A stretch of 60,580 bases of DNA. Origin: Candidatus Helarchaeota archaeon. GTDB taxonomy: Archaea; Asgardarchaeota; Lokiarchaeia; Helarchaeales; JABXJV01. The translations under genes were made by a program, and so were the position numbers. A model generated the notes under the pieces. That model was not told the origin of the DNA. It ran no database searches and saw only the letters and a program-made list of their open reading frames with translations. Each line of letters starts with the position of its first letter. The first letter of the stretch is position 1. Positions 46,044 through 55,244 of this stretch are shown here, piece by piece. The stretch lies in the NCBI GenBank assembly GCA_013375355.1, contig JABXJV010000137.1, positions 1 through 60,580 on the forward strand, in the 5' to 3' direction.

Positions 46044-47213
46044 TTATTCCCTACTGGGATCCATAATTCGACCTAAAAACAAGATATTTTTTGTTTTAAC
46101 ATCCATAATTAAGAATAAAAATGGATGATCTGCTTTGAAGATAGGAGTAGGTTTCGGGACTTCGAGAGCTGCCCCAAGCACCATAACAGCAGCAGTTGCT
46201 GCAGCAGCTTCTGTCCCTTCCTCATTAACATCCACATATGTCTTATGTATCACATCGGATACAAAGAGATTTAAATCTGGATTTCTTGGAGTAATTCCGG
46301 AAAAATCAGCACTATCTAGGTCGAATGCATCGACTATACCCATCTTTTTTAAAGTTTCTGCCAATTTAAATTCAGATGTGATCTTGAACTTTGGGATATA
46401 TACATCCACTTCCTGGATCAATTGGGGTCTAATCCATCCTGTCAAATTTTTTGGTGTCATCGATTTCTCTATTTCTGTAATACCATCGACTTTTTTGGGG
46501 AGAATTATTACCATAGAGAGCTCATCTCTAAAATAAGTTAATTCAACTGCCTGATAATCTTGATTCTCGGTGTAAACATAGACATTTTTTTGGTGCATCG
46601 TTGGCACCTTTACTTTCTGACCATTTATCAGTGTGAAGGGCTCCTCCTTTGTTAAACGCTTTTTAAATTTCCTGTTCCAATCACTCAAAAAATAAATTGC
46701 GTTAGTTAATACCAATCGAGTTAAATCGTTGACCATTCCTGGTTTAAGTAAATCTTTAATTTTATCCTCTGTTCTATCCTCGACCCATTTATTGATTTTT
46801 TTACGAGCATTTTCCCATTGAGTTTTGAAATCCATCTTAGATAATCCACCGAAATAAGAATTTTCAACGATTATAAGATATTCTGGGAGGATCTTATAGT
46901 CATCTTGCATCCATAAAGCATTTGCAATACAGAGTTCATAGCATTTAGACCTTGAGGGGGCATTTAGATTCTTGATAAGATATTTGAAAGTGGCATGTAT
47001 GTCAGGATGACCTTCAAAATGAAGGGCTGAAGCTATTTGTTCTGCTGTGGCACTCTTAGCACCTGCATACAACATACCCAAACAAATAGAAATGCTTAAC
47101 GGTGAAAAAAAGAGATTTTTCTCATTAGACTTTAAAATATTATAACATTCTAAAGCGAATTCATTATTGGAGGCAATTAAACTCGCCTCTTCTGCTCTAA
47201 TGTCGACTGTGAT
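46044..47213 (-). CDS. Inhibitory-type serpin, ATC start
   Basis: The frame extends 44 codons beyond the first ATG/TTG, supplying the missing serpin N-terminus (NNEFALECYNILKS, EKNLFFSPLSISICLG). It ends at TAG 47220-47222. SD GGAG lies nine bases before ATC 47213, the likely start, giving 389 residues, the family's usual size. The reactive-centre-loop hinge reads EEGTEAAAATAAVMV, with P14 Thr and small P12-P9 residues, as in inhibitory serpins. The scissile region is close to LGAALEVP, implying a small P1 residue (elastase- or subtilisin-like targets). No signal peptide is seen, so action is probably cytoplasmic. It is unrelated to its neighbours and possibly acquired laterally. Confidence 0.85.
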   Translation of the reverse strand: MTVDIRAEEASLIASNNEFALECYNILKSNEKNLFFSPLSISICLGMLYAGAKSATAEQIASALHFEGHPDIHATFKYLIKNLNAPSRSKCYELCIANALWMQDDYKILPEYLIIVENSYFGGLSKMDFKTQWENARKKINKWVEDRTEDKIKDLLKPGMVNDLTRLVLTNAIYFLSDWNRKFKKRLTKEEPFTLINGQKVKVPTMHQKNVYVYTENQDYQAVELTYFRDELSMVIILPKKVDGITEIEKSMTPKNLTGWIRPQLIQEVDVYIPKFKITSEFKLAETLKKMGIVDAFDLDSADFSGITPRNPDLNLFVSDVIHKTYVDVNEEGTEAAAATAAVMVLGAALEVPKPTPIFKADHPFLFLIMDVKTKNILFLGRIMDPSRE

Positions 47214-47298
47214 TTTAAACTACTCCAAATAGTATAATTTCTACGAATTAAGTTATGTATTAAATCTTAATATTTAAGCATTTGAAATTTTTTAATAC

Positions 47299-48696
47299 TT
47301 AAATAAATTTACTTTTATATTTGTACAAATTTGAAAAAGCCCTTGCAGCTCTTTCTACACTTGGAAAAGCAGGAATTTTATCTTTTATTAATATATCTTT
47401 ATATTTTTCTCTCTGAATGCCCCTAGTATGAGGTAGGGACATTAAAAATGGTTTTTTCGCTTCTCTAGTATAATTAACTATTTTCATAATATTATTATGA
47501 TGAAGCAGATGATGCTCATCGAACTTTCTAGGAGCAAATGCTTCAATTATTACTCCACCTACATATGGTTCTTTAATTGCTATTTTACAAATTTCAGGAT
47601 ATTTTTTTTCATGTCCAATCCATGGCAAATCCAAAGGGTTTGCAACACTACCAATTGAAATCATGGATTGCATTTCACTTCTTGCAGGATCTTGTATTTC
47701 TGGAACATCTACCCCTAAATTTAAGATTCGATCCACGCCTAGAGCGGCGGTTCCGCCCGACCAAGTGATTAAAATCAAGCTATTAACTTCTGGGTAAAGA
47801 CCTTTACAATAATAAAAAGCTATAGTTGAATCCATCAATTCTTCATAAGTATCCACATTTATTATTCCAGTTTGAGTAATTACGGAATTCCAAATCTTTG
47901 AATTAGATGATATCGAACCTGTGTGAGAACTAGCCGTTTTTGCTCCTTTCTCTGTGACTCCACCACGTAATATGAGGGTTGGTTTCTTATTCTCCTTTAA
48001 AACTTTTAATAAATCCCTCCCCTCAAATTCTCTAAATTGTGAAAATCCTTCAAAATATCCGCTAATGATGTCTGTTTTTTCATCAGAACTAAAATATTCT
48101 ATGAAATCTGAAAATTTAAGACTTATAGTATTGCCAATACTCGCAGCAGCAGAGAAGTTAATTCCATAAAAATTTGCATCTGAAACGTATCTGGAGGTGA
48201 GATCACCAGAATGAGATACAAAAGCAACACATCCACTTTCGTATATTTTTTTAGAGAAATTTGGATTATAAGAAATTCGACCACCAGTGGAATAGACCCC
48301 CATACAATTCGGCCCTATTGCCCTAGTATCGCTATTTTTCAACATTTCATGAATTTCGTGTTCTAATTCAATACCAAGTTTATCATATTCTCCTAGCCCA
48401 GCTGAAAAAATATGCAGTGTATAAAATTTCTTTTCAATACACTTTTTAATTATATCTTTTAACTTCTTCTTCGTTATTGCAATTATAGTTAAATCTATTT
48501 TATCAGGAAGCTCAGAAATTGATTGATGACATTTAATACCTAAAATTTCTTGCTCTTTTTCAGAAACAATATATAAATTCCCCTTATAACCTCTCTCTAT
48601 TATTCCCATTATATTCCAAATTCTTCTCTTGGTTGCTCCTATATATGCTATGGATTTTGGATAAAATAATTTTTCCATGTAATCTGTTGTCTTCAT
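47299..48696 (-). CDS. ADP-forming acyl-CoA synthetase alpha-type subunit
   Basis: The 465-residue protein has the CoA-binding domain (LFYPKSIAYIGATKRRIWN) and the succinyl-CoA ligase-like core: AIGPNCMGVYSTGGRIS, VAFVSHSGDLTSRYVSDA, and ASSHTGSIS carrying the phospho-His. It would make ATP from acyl-CoA (acetate, branched or aryl acids) together with an ATP-grasp beta subunit. None is adjacent, so this subunit is separated or works with a beta chain encoded elsewhere. The start is ATG. The flanking genes are a serpin and a surface protein. Confidence 0.85.
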   Translation of the reverse strand: MKTTDYMEKLFYPKSIAYIGATKRRIWNIMGIIERGYKGNLYIVSEKEQEILGIKCHQSISELPDKIDLTIIAITKKKLKDIIKKCIEKKFYTLHIFSAGLGEYDKLGIELEHEIHEMLKNSDTRAIGPNCMGVYSTGGRISYNPNFSKKIYESGCVAFVSHSGDLTSRYVSDANFYGINFSAAASIGNTISLKFSDFIEYFSSDEKTDIISGYFEGFSQFREFEGRDLLKVLKENKKPTLILRGGVTEKGAKTASSHTGSISSNSKIWNSVITQTGIINVDTYEELMDSTIAFYYCKGLYPEVNSLILITWSGGTAALGVDRILNLGVDVPEIQDPARSEMQSMISIGSVANPLDLPWIGHEKKYPEICKIAIKEPYVGGVIIEAFAPRKFDEHHLLHHNNIMKIVNYTREAKKPFLMSLPHTRGIQREKYKDILIKDKIPAFPSVERAARAFSNLYKYKSKFI

Positions 48697-48992
48697 CTTA
48701 TTAAAAAACGAAAGTTAAGTTCTTTAAATTTTCCCTATTTAATTAGCTATTTGTTTAACAATTTGATTTTAATGAATTCAATAAAAATTGAAAACAAATA
48801 GAAATATGGGAATAATGTTCGTTTTTTATTCACAATTTAAATTTAGCTGGACGAAAAAATTATAAATTTTAACAAAATTATGTGGAAAAACTGGAAATTA
48901 ATAATGTATTTATGTAGATCTCAATAAAATTATATCTGATTTTTATTTTTTAATGAATTTACATTGAAAATCTATACAAAAATTTGAAAAAA

Positions 48993-50981
48993 ATGAAAAA
49001 TAAAAAATTAATTTTCATTGTTACACAGATCTTATTAATTTCAATAATAAGTCTAACCGATCCTTCGTCTGAACGAAATTACTTTCCATTTTGGAAAAAT
49101 ATGTATCCAAATTCAATAATTATTGCGAAAAGAACTGCCCCTTTACTATGGAATAATAATGGATCGGCAATATGCACAGAAGGTAATAACCAACAAAATC
49201 CTCAGATTTGCGGCGATGGTTCCGGAGGTGCAATCATCACATGGGAAGATAATAGAAGCGGAAATTGGGATATTTATGCACAAAAAATCAATTCTGGCGG
49301 AGATTCAGAATGGATGGCTATGGGGGTGATAATATGCGTGGCAAACAATAACCAACAAAACCCTCGAATTTGCAGTGATGGAGCTGGAGGCGCAATCATT
49401 ATATGGGAAGATAGTAGGAGCGGAAATTGGGATATTTATGCACAGAAAGTCAATTCCAGTGGTGAGGTAGAATGGGATGCTAATGGAATAGTTATCTGCA
49501 ATACAAGCGATAACCAACGAAAACCCCAGATTTGTAGCGATGGAACTGAAGGCGCAATCATCACATGGGAAGATTATAGAATTGGAAACTGGGACATTTA
49601 CGCGCAGAATGTAAATTCTAGTGGTTATGTGGAATGGGCTGCTAATGGAACAGTAATCTGCAATGCAGGCAATAACCAACAAAATCCTCAGATCTGTAAT
49701 GCCGATGCGGGAAGCGCAATCATCACATGGCAAGATAATAGAAATTTAGGTCAGGACGTTTATGCTCAGAAAGTCAATTCGAGTGGTGGGGTAGAATGGA
49801 AGGCAAATGGACAGGAAATATGTTTGGAAATTACAAACCAAAGATCTATTCAAATTTGTAGCGTCTATACGGGAGGTGCAATTATAACTTGGTATGATAG
49901 TCGTATTGATGATGATGATATTTTTGCCCAAAAAATCAGTTCTGGCGGAGTAATCGAATGGACATTTGGTGGGGAGGTAATATGTGAGGAGTACCCTGAA
50001 TTACGAAATCCTCAGATTTGTAGCGACGGTTCTGGAGGTGCTATCATCGTGTGGGAAGTTTATGAGGTAGGTACAGGTTATCTAGGAATTTACGTGCAGA
50101 AAGTCAATTCCAGCGGTGGGAGGGAATGGGCTGATACTGGGGTGTCAATATGCTCGAAAACAACATGTAGGGTTCCCAAGATTTGTAATGCTGATATGGG
50201 AGGTGCTTTCATCACTTGGAGGGATTTTAGGAACGGAATGAATGATATTTACGCGCAAAAAATCAATTCTAGCGGCGGAGTAGATTTTATTGCTGATGGG
50301 GCTGTGATTTGTAATGCAATTAGTAATCAACAAAATCCTCAGATTTGTAGTGATGGGTATAAAGGGGCGATCATCACATGGGAAGATAATAGAAGCGGAA
50401 ACTGGGATATTTATGCGCAACTAATAAAGGGAGATGGTCCACCTACTTCAAATCATCCTGAAAATATTATAACAATACCTTCTGGTTCGGATGCAATATA
50501 TTGGAGACTTTATGATGATTATGGAGAAGGAAAATACCGTGTCTGGGTAAATGATACTAGCGATATTTATCGTGTATGGATTAATTGGACTTCATGGTTT
50601 AATAATACACATATACTTGTGCCTATTAATTACGAGTTTTTAGGGACATTTAATTATACTATTGAATATAATGATAGCCTAAATCAATTTAGCTCCGATA
50701 CTGTTATTGTGATAATAAGAAACATGAAATCTAAGGAATTACCTCAAATTCCAATCGGAATACAAGAAGGAGGAAATATTATTGACTTTTTATTATCACC
50801 CTTCGGTTTAGGAATTATTACGGGTATTATTGCGGTATTTATAATAATGACTACAGTTCTGATTAAAAATAATAAAATAATCAAAGAAAATAATAAAACC
50901 ATAAAAGAATTACAGAAAAAAATCGGAAAAATACATGGTTCTAGAACAAATTTTAAAAATTCTACTAAAAAGAAATTGTAA
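48993..50981 (+). CDS. Surface beta-propeller-like protein with eight 54-residue repeats and C-terminal anchor
   Basis: The protein is about 662 residues with an N-terminal signal helix (LIFIVTQILLISIISL). Eight near-identical repeats of ~54 residues (162 bp) follow, each with the pattern NNQQNPQICSDG, GGAIITWEDNRSGNWDIYAQ, KVNSSGxVEW and ANGxVIC. A Ser/Asn-rich beta domain, one membrane helix (GLGIITGIIAVFIIMTTVLI) and a short cytoplasmic coiled coil complete it. A pair of Cys per repeat may form disulfides. The recent repeats are similar at DNA level, so copy number may vary. It was probably built for adhesion or ligand binding outside the cell. Confidence 0.78.
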   Translation: MKNKKLIFIVTQILLISIISLTDPSSERNYFPFWKNMYPNSIIIAKRTAPLLWNNNGSAICTEGNNQQNPQICGDGSGGAIITWEDNRSGNWDIYAQKINSGGDSEWMAMGVIICVANNNQQNPRICSDGAGGAIIIWEDSRSGNWDIYAQKVNSSGEVEWDANGIVICNTSDNQRKPQICSDGTEGAIITWEDYRIGNWDIYAQNVNSSGYVEWAANGTVICNAGNNQQNPQICNADAGSAIITWQDNRNLGQDVYAQKVNSSGGVEWKANGQEICLEITNQRSIQICSVYTGGAIITWYDSRIDDDDIFAQKISSGGVIEWTFGGEVICEEYPELRNPQICSDGSGGAIIVWEVYEVGTGYLGIYVQKVNSSGGREWADTGVSICSKTTCRVPKICNADMGGAFITWRDFRNGMNDIYAQKINSSGGVDFIADGAVICNAISNQQNPQICSDGYKGAIITWEDNRSGNWDIYAQLIKGDGPPTSNHPENIITIPSGSDAIYWRLYDDYGEGKYRVWVNDTSDIYRVWINWTSWFNNTHILVPINYEFLGTFNYTIEYNDSLNQFSSDTVIVIIRNMKSKELPQIPIGIQEGGNIIDFLLSPFGLGIITGIIAVFIIMTTVLIKNNKIIKENNKTIKELQKKIGKIHGSRTNFKNSTKKKL

Positions 50982-50997
50982 TAATATAATTCTCAAA

Positions 50998-51017
50998 TTT
51001 TTATTTTTTTAATTTTT
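50998..51017 (+). terminator. Oligo-T terminator after the propeller gene
   Basis: A T-rich stretch, including a run of seven T, begins 17 bases after the stop codon in a 75-base intergenic space between convergent genes. Confidence 0.4.
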
Positions 51018-51056
51018 AAAAGTTGTAATTTTAAATATCTGATGTTACGTTTAGTA

Positions 51057-51953
51057 TCATTTTTTTTCGGATTCTTTTGTAAGCATCATGAATCCAATCA
51101 GAATAGGCACTAGAGAGAGCAAAAAGAGAAAATACCAGAAAAAGTAGAAATAAATGACATCAGAAAAGTGCCAAGGTGCCCATCCCATGTAAGTAATTGT
51201 CAATCCCAAATATCCAAGAAAGATAATTTTTGGTCCTGAATATCCTGATTTTTGTCCATAATTGAAAAAGATATAGCTAATAGAGAAACAAATTGGAATC
51301 CAAATAGCAAACAAAAAGCCATACATCATATATTCGATATCACGAACAATAAATAAGCCGAAACTAAACCAAATAAATCCTAATAACATTACAAATATTG
51401 AAGGAATTATTCGTAATTTCTTATCCTCTATTAATAATCTAAGAATGCCGTACAAAGATCCCGCGGCCCAAAAAATCATTCCAAATCGCAATAAGAAGAA
51501 ATTTTCAGGTGCGGCATTTTCATTTGCCCAGGAGTTTCCCAAACCTTTGAAAATATGTCCTATAAAGGTAATACTATAAATAAAAAAGACAATACCCCAA
51601 ACGAGTTGTGAAATATTAGTACGACCACCTTTATACCAGCGATAAAGTAGATAGGTTCCTATTATCCATAGTAAAATAGTAGTGTCTAACCCAAGACCGA
51701 AGAATATGAGGTTATAGGCTGCAGCTTTGTATGGATCATACAAAGCCCAGATTAACTTTCCAATATCGTCTAATCCAGCGCCACCGACAAGGCGGTTAGG
51801 TAAAAAACCATAGGTAGGATCTAGAACTCTTGGTGCAGTTGCATAAGTTGCATGTGGTTTAAAAATAAGAACATATATACATAGTATTGCAATTATAATT
51901 ATTCCAAAAAAATAAAGCATGTTTTTTCTAATCAATTCTTTAATATCTTCCAA
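51057..51953 (-). CDS. Polytopic membrane protein of unknown function
   Basis: The protein is 298 residues from TTG 51953, chosen because GAGG lies eight bases upstream; earlier TTG/GTG codons fall inside the upstream gene. It has about eight hydrophobic helices, starting with MLYFFGIIIIAILCIYVLIF. The loop after helix 1 is polar with conserved-looking GAGLDDIGKLIWALYDPYKA. The family is unrecognised. It follows the longin-like gene by 14 bases, probably one transcript. Confidence 0.6.
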   Translation of the reverse strand: MEDIKELIRKNMLYFFGIIIIAILCIYVLIFKPHATYATAPRVLDPTYGFLPNRLVGGAGLDDIGKLIWALYDPYKAAAYNLIFFGLGLDTTILLWIIGTYLLYRWYKGGRTNISQLVWGIVFFIYSITFIGHIFKGLGNSWANENAAPENFFLLRFGMIFWAAGSLYGILRLLIEDKKLRIIPSIFVMLLGFIWFSFGLFIVRDIEYMMYGFLFAIWIPICFSISYIFFNYGQKSGYSGPKIIFLGYLGLTITYMGWAPWHFSDVIYFYFFWYFLFLLSLVPILIGFMMLTKESEKK

Positions 51954-51967
51954 ATTTATAACCTCTA

Positions 51968-53053
51968 TTACCAAGTTTCTTTTCCAAACCCACTTAGAAC
52001 CTTGTCCAGCTTCTTTCGACATTCAGAAATTGTATTTGTTATTTTGGTCGAAATATCTGGATGGCTTGATGTTAAGCAAGTTCCGATTAAATCTAGTTCA
52101 TCAAGATCTAAGTTTGCAATCAAATTATCAATATTAATGGGATTAACTTTATCTTCTTCAACCATTTCAAGAAGTTCATTTTTTGCAGAAATAAAACTCT
52201 TAATACTGTTTTTTATTTTTTGTTCTGCTTGCTCAGAATCCAAATATTTAGCTCGATTTATTAATTTCTTACAAAATTTATTCGATTCTCCTCCATTAAC
52301 TTTCCCCTTTTTTAAATCTACAAGAATACTTGTTTTGAAAATATCTTCAAGTTTAGATGGTCCTCCAATTATATCTCCAAGCATATAATCCTTTGTCCAA
52401 TATATTATTTCTGGAGTTCGTTCAACACAAAAGATACTAATGGTATCAATAATTAGTTTAACAAGGGTTTTATCACCTGTAACTATAACAGGATCTCCTA
52501 AAATTAAAGCGTTAATAACTTTATCGAGATTCTTTGGAACTAGATTAAATAGTAAAAGTAAGCTTGTTTTTAATTCCGCTTTTTCTTTTTTTTTCATAAA
52601 AGAATTTATAATAAGATTAATGATACTATTATAAAAATCTAAAAGTTCTCCCTCAATTTTTTGTTTATCTGCTTTTGTTTCTAATAAAGCATTTAATTTA
52701 CCAGCAGTTTCATTAAATAAAGTTTCTAAAACATCTATATATCGATAAAAAATAACGTCGTTCGTCTCATTGAAAAGTACAGTAATTGAACTATCAATTA
52801 TTCCCCCTCGACGAGTCTTGTCTTTAGTAACTATGGATTTTATAAAACCTTTTAAGTTGAAAGATGGAAATGGAACTATTGCCAAAGATTTGGGAACTAT
52901 ACCTTCTCTATCGGACATTAAATTAATTGACTTAAGACTAATATAATTCTTAGCTTCAACAGATAAATCAGGAGGAATCCATGCTACTGCTTTTGGTCCA
53001 AATTTTTCATCAAATTGTGAAAAAATAATTCCTGAAATTAATTGTTCGTTCGT
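51968..53053 (-). CDS. Longin/roadblock-like N-terminus plus helical protein, ACG start
   Basis: From the ATG at 52918 the protein has 316 residues, but the frame is open 45 codons further and encodes a convincing start: NEQLISGIIFSQFDEKFGPK, then AVAWIPPDLS. This is the strand-helix beginning of small longin- or roadblock-like modules, which bind Ras-type GTPases. The upstream frame ends at TGA 53066. ACG 53053, six bases after a weak GTGG-type SD, is the best initiator, for 361 residues. The rest is helical, with a Lys/Glu-rich C-terminal bundle. Assignment to the longin fold is inference from pattern only. It is followed by a membrane-protein gene in the same transcript. Confidence 0.55.
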   Translation of the reverse strand, partial: TNEQLISGIIFSQFDEKFGPKAVAWIPPDLSVEAKNYISLKSINLMSDREGIVPKSLAIVPFPSFNLKGFIKSIVTKDKTRRGGIIDSSITVLFNETNDVIFYRYIDVLETLFNETAGKLNALLETKADKQKIEGELLDFYNSIINLIINSFMKKKEKAELKTSLLLLFNLVPKNLDKVINALILGDPVIVTGDKTLVKLIIDTISIFCVERTPEIIYWTKDYMLGDIIGGPSKLEDIFKTSILVDLKKGKVNGGESNKFCKKLINRAKYLDSEQAEQKIKNSIKSFISAKNELLEMVEEDKVNPINIDNLIANLDLDELDLIGTCLTSSHPDISTKITNTISECRKKLDKVLSGFGKETW

Positions 53054-53150
53054 TTTTAACCACTCTCAAATTCTATTTTCTATAACTCTTATAGATGAAT
53101 TCATATTAATTAATATTTCTTATTATCATTTAAACGGGATATTTTAAATC

Positions 53151-54548
53151 TTATCTTAAATCTATTTTATTCAAAATTAAATTTGACATGAAATACAATA
53201 CACCTGCTATTGGAAATACTATACCAATCGCCAAACTATTTTTTGCATTTGGTCCCATTAAGATTACGCCCAAAATTAAATCTCCTAATGCATGTCCAAT
53301 ATTTAATACAAAAAGAAAAGTGCCAAAATAAGATCCAGATAACGAGTTAGAATCCATTTTTTCCATTATTTCTTTTGGTGAATTATCAACAAGCTCGCTA
53401 ATGGCAGGATTTGGTAAAATATATCCCACAACTAAACCAAATAATACCCCTGCAAATAATATACGAGCAATCCACAATAAAATATCATTTGGCATACCAA
53501 TTAATAAGATTCCTGTTAATATTAGTGAAATTGCAGTAAACCATCTTGCCTGTATAAAAGATTTTTTAATTCCTACACTATGGGCTCGCCTTGACCAAAA
53601 AATAAACCCAAGTACTGCAAATGTGACTAATGGAAGAATAAATAACACAAATGCGTTTCCTTTTAAATTTAAAACAAATGTAAAGAATAGAGTTAAGTTT
53701 TTAACTAATAATCGAATACCTATAGTCGCAATAAGCATGCTAAATAAAAAAAAATAATAATTTTTATCAGAAAAGGGTCTAAAAATATTCTTTAGAACTT
53801 TTTTAATTTTCAAATCTTCATTTAGTGTTGTTTTTTCATCTATTTCGCTATAAAAATCCTCATTAGTTGAAAAATATGCCAATAATGTAAAAATTACTAC
53901 AAACATTGCGAAAACCCAACCAAGAATAGGAAGTGCTCCAATTAGAAATTGACGATCTATTGGATTATAAAAAATGGCATCTGGAGTTATAAGTCTGCTT
54001 TGTATAATTAATGGTAAAAATATTCCAATAACTGTTGCAAGGATACTAAAGATACCTGTTAATGAGCCAATCTTGATTCGATTCTCTTCTATTTGGCTTT
54101 GTTCGGGTATCATCGATAAATAAGTTGATCTTAGTAATGCATATGCAAGATAAAATATCAGTAAAAAAGCCCATAGAAAAAAACTAATAACCCAATTTAT
54201 CTCTCCAAATCGTTGAGCCAAGGGTGAATACCACATTATAATTAAAGAAAAGATTATTAGGGGTAAACTCAAAATAAGAAAAGGTCTTCTTTTTCCTAGT
54301 CTACCAGGTCTTTTTTTATCAACTAAATAGCCAAAAATAGGCGCAAAAAAAGCCAAAACAACAACTCCCAAAGCGGTTCCTATTGATACTAAAAGTGCAT
54401 TTAATCCAATTGCATAAGTAAAAAAAATGAAGATATAAGCGCTGATTAAAGTTACGGGAAGAATTTGTCCTAAAACACCTGCGCTAAATCCGTATAATCT
54501 TGCACCCTTTAATGTTCTTAATTTCTCTTTATTATTTTCCTCTGACAA
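53151..54548 (-). CDS. MFS sugar/cation symporter, GPH-like family
   Basis: The 465-residue protein has twelve predicted helices. The GPH (MelB-like) loop is FAPIFGYLVDKKRPGRLGKR after helix 2, and a second half shows WSRRAHSVGIKKSFIQARWF. It would take up sugars, glycosides or uronides with a cation; the substrate is unknown. The start is TTG. A second GPH-like gene is cut by the right window edge. Confidence 0.8.
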   Translation of the reverse strand: MSEENNKEKLRTLKGARLYGFSAGVLGQILPVTLISAYIFIFFTYAIGLNALLVSIGTALGVVVLAFFAPIFGYLVDKKRPGRLGKRRPFLILSLPLIIFSLIIMWYSPLAQRFGEINWVISFFLWAFLLIFYLAYALLRSTYLSMIPEQSQIEENRIKIGSLTGIFSILATVIGIFLPLIIQSRLITPDAIFYNPIDRQFLIGALPILGWVFAMFVVIFTLLAYFSTNEDFYSEIDEKTTLNEDLKIKKVLKNIFRPFSDKNYYFFLFSMLIATIGIRLLVKNLTLFFTFVLNLKGNAFVLFILPLVTFAVLGFIFWSRRAHSVGIKKSFIQARWFTAISLILTGILLIGMPNDILLWIARILFAGVLFGLVVGYILPNPAISELVDNSPKEIMEKMDSNSLSGSYFGTFLFVLNIGHALGDLILGVILMGPNAKNSLAIGIVFPIAGVLYFMSNLILNKIDLR

Positions 54549-54759
54549 AATTAAGACCTAATTTAATTCGATTTCACGTTTATTTGGAAGAATTTAAGAA
54601 TTAGATGAAATAAAAAGAATAAAAAAAATAATTTAAGTCTATCCAACTTTTTCACTTTTACATGTCTCTCTATTATTTTAATAGAAATATCTTGTATTAG
54701 CATAATCAAGTAAATGTCCGACAAAATTTTCATGGAACGTACTAAGGGAAATAGATAAT

Positions 54760-55218
54760 ATGTCAAAGAATGAAAATAGGAAATACTACAATAGTCTCAA
54801 AGAATATAATGGACAAACATATTCTGGAATGACAGTTGGTGGTAAGCACAGCTGGAATTACAATAATGGAGTATGGAATGAAACAAAAATTAAACCCAAC
54901 AAATGGAAATTTGAGTTTACAAGTAATAAATATCGAAAAAATCAAGCCCCGCCAGGGACAGGTGCGCCTAATAAGACCGAGTTCCATTGGTATATAATAG
55001 CAGATCAAAAAGTCGTAAAACTTGATGAAAATACTTATCAAACTGTAATGACTGGCTCAAAATATAAAATTGGTCATAAAAGACCTAATTGGAAGAATAA
55101 CTGGAGTTATGATTATAAAAAGGAATCATATGAGGATAAAACTATAGAGATTTTAGAGGAAATCTTAGAAAAATTAAAAGCAAAGAAAAAACGAAAAGAA
55201 TTGATGAATTTTTTTTAG
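54760..55218 (+). CDS. Unrecognised 152-residue aromatic-rich hydrophilic protein
   Basis: The start is an ATG with AAGGGA upstream. The protein is rich in Trp, Tyr, Asn and Lys (YSGMTVGGKHSWNYNNGVWN; WKFEFTSNKYRKNQAPPGTG). It has a short charged coiled coil at the end (KTIEILEEILEKLKAKKKRK). There is no signal peptide or membrane helix. No family recognised. It is alone on the plus strand between two minus-strand genes. Confidence 0.5.
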   Translation: MSKNENRKYYNSLKEYNGQTYSGMTVGGKHSWNYNNGVWNETKIKPNKWKFEFTSNKYRKNQAPPGTGAPNKTEFHWYIIADQKVVKLDENTYQTVMTGSKYKIGHKRPNWKNNWSYDYKKESYEDKTIEILEEILEKLKAKKKRKELMNFF

Positions 55219-55244
55219 TAGCTTTCCTGAAAAAAAATTGTAAA

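Noticed and set aside
48697..48983. Possible small gene in the 287-base gap before the propeller gene
   Set aside because: Only very short frames without SD were found; the region is AT-rich promoter-like sequence.
49160..50430. 162-bp DNA repeats as a possible non-coding tandem array
   Set aside because: The frame is kept in every copy and encodes propeller blades in one long ORF.
51968..53068. A frameshift explaining the longin-like extension without a start
   Set aside because: The extension is in the same frame as the rest of the gene; only the start codon is missing, so no frameshift is needed.
54563..54766. A 67-codon minus-strand ORF between the transporter and the aromatic-rich gene
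   Set aside because: It overlaps the promoter and start of the 54760 gene, has no SD and its sequence is low-complexity hydrophobic/Lys.
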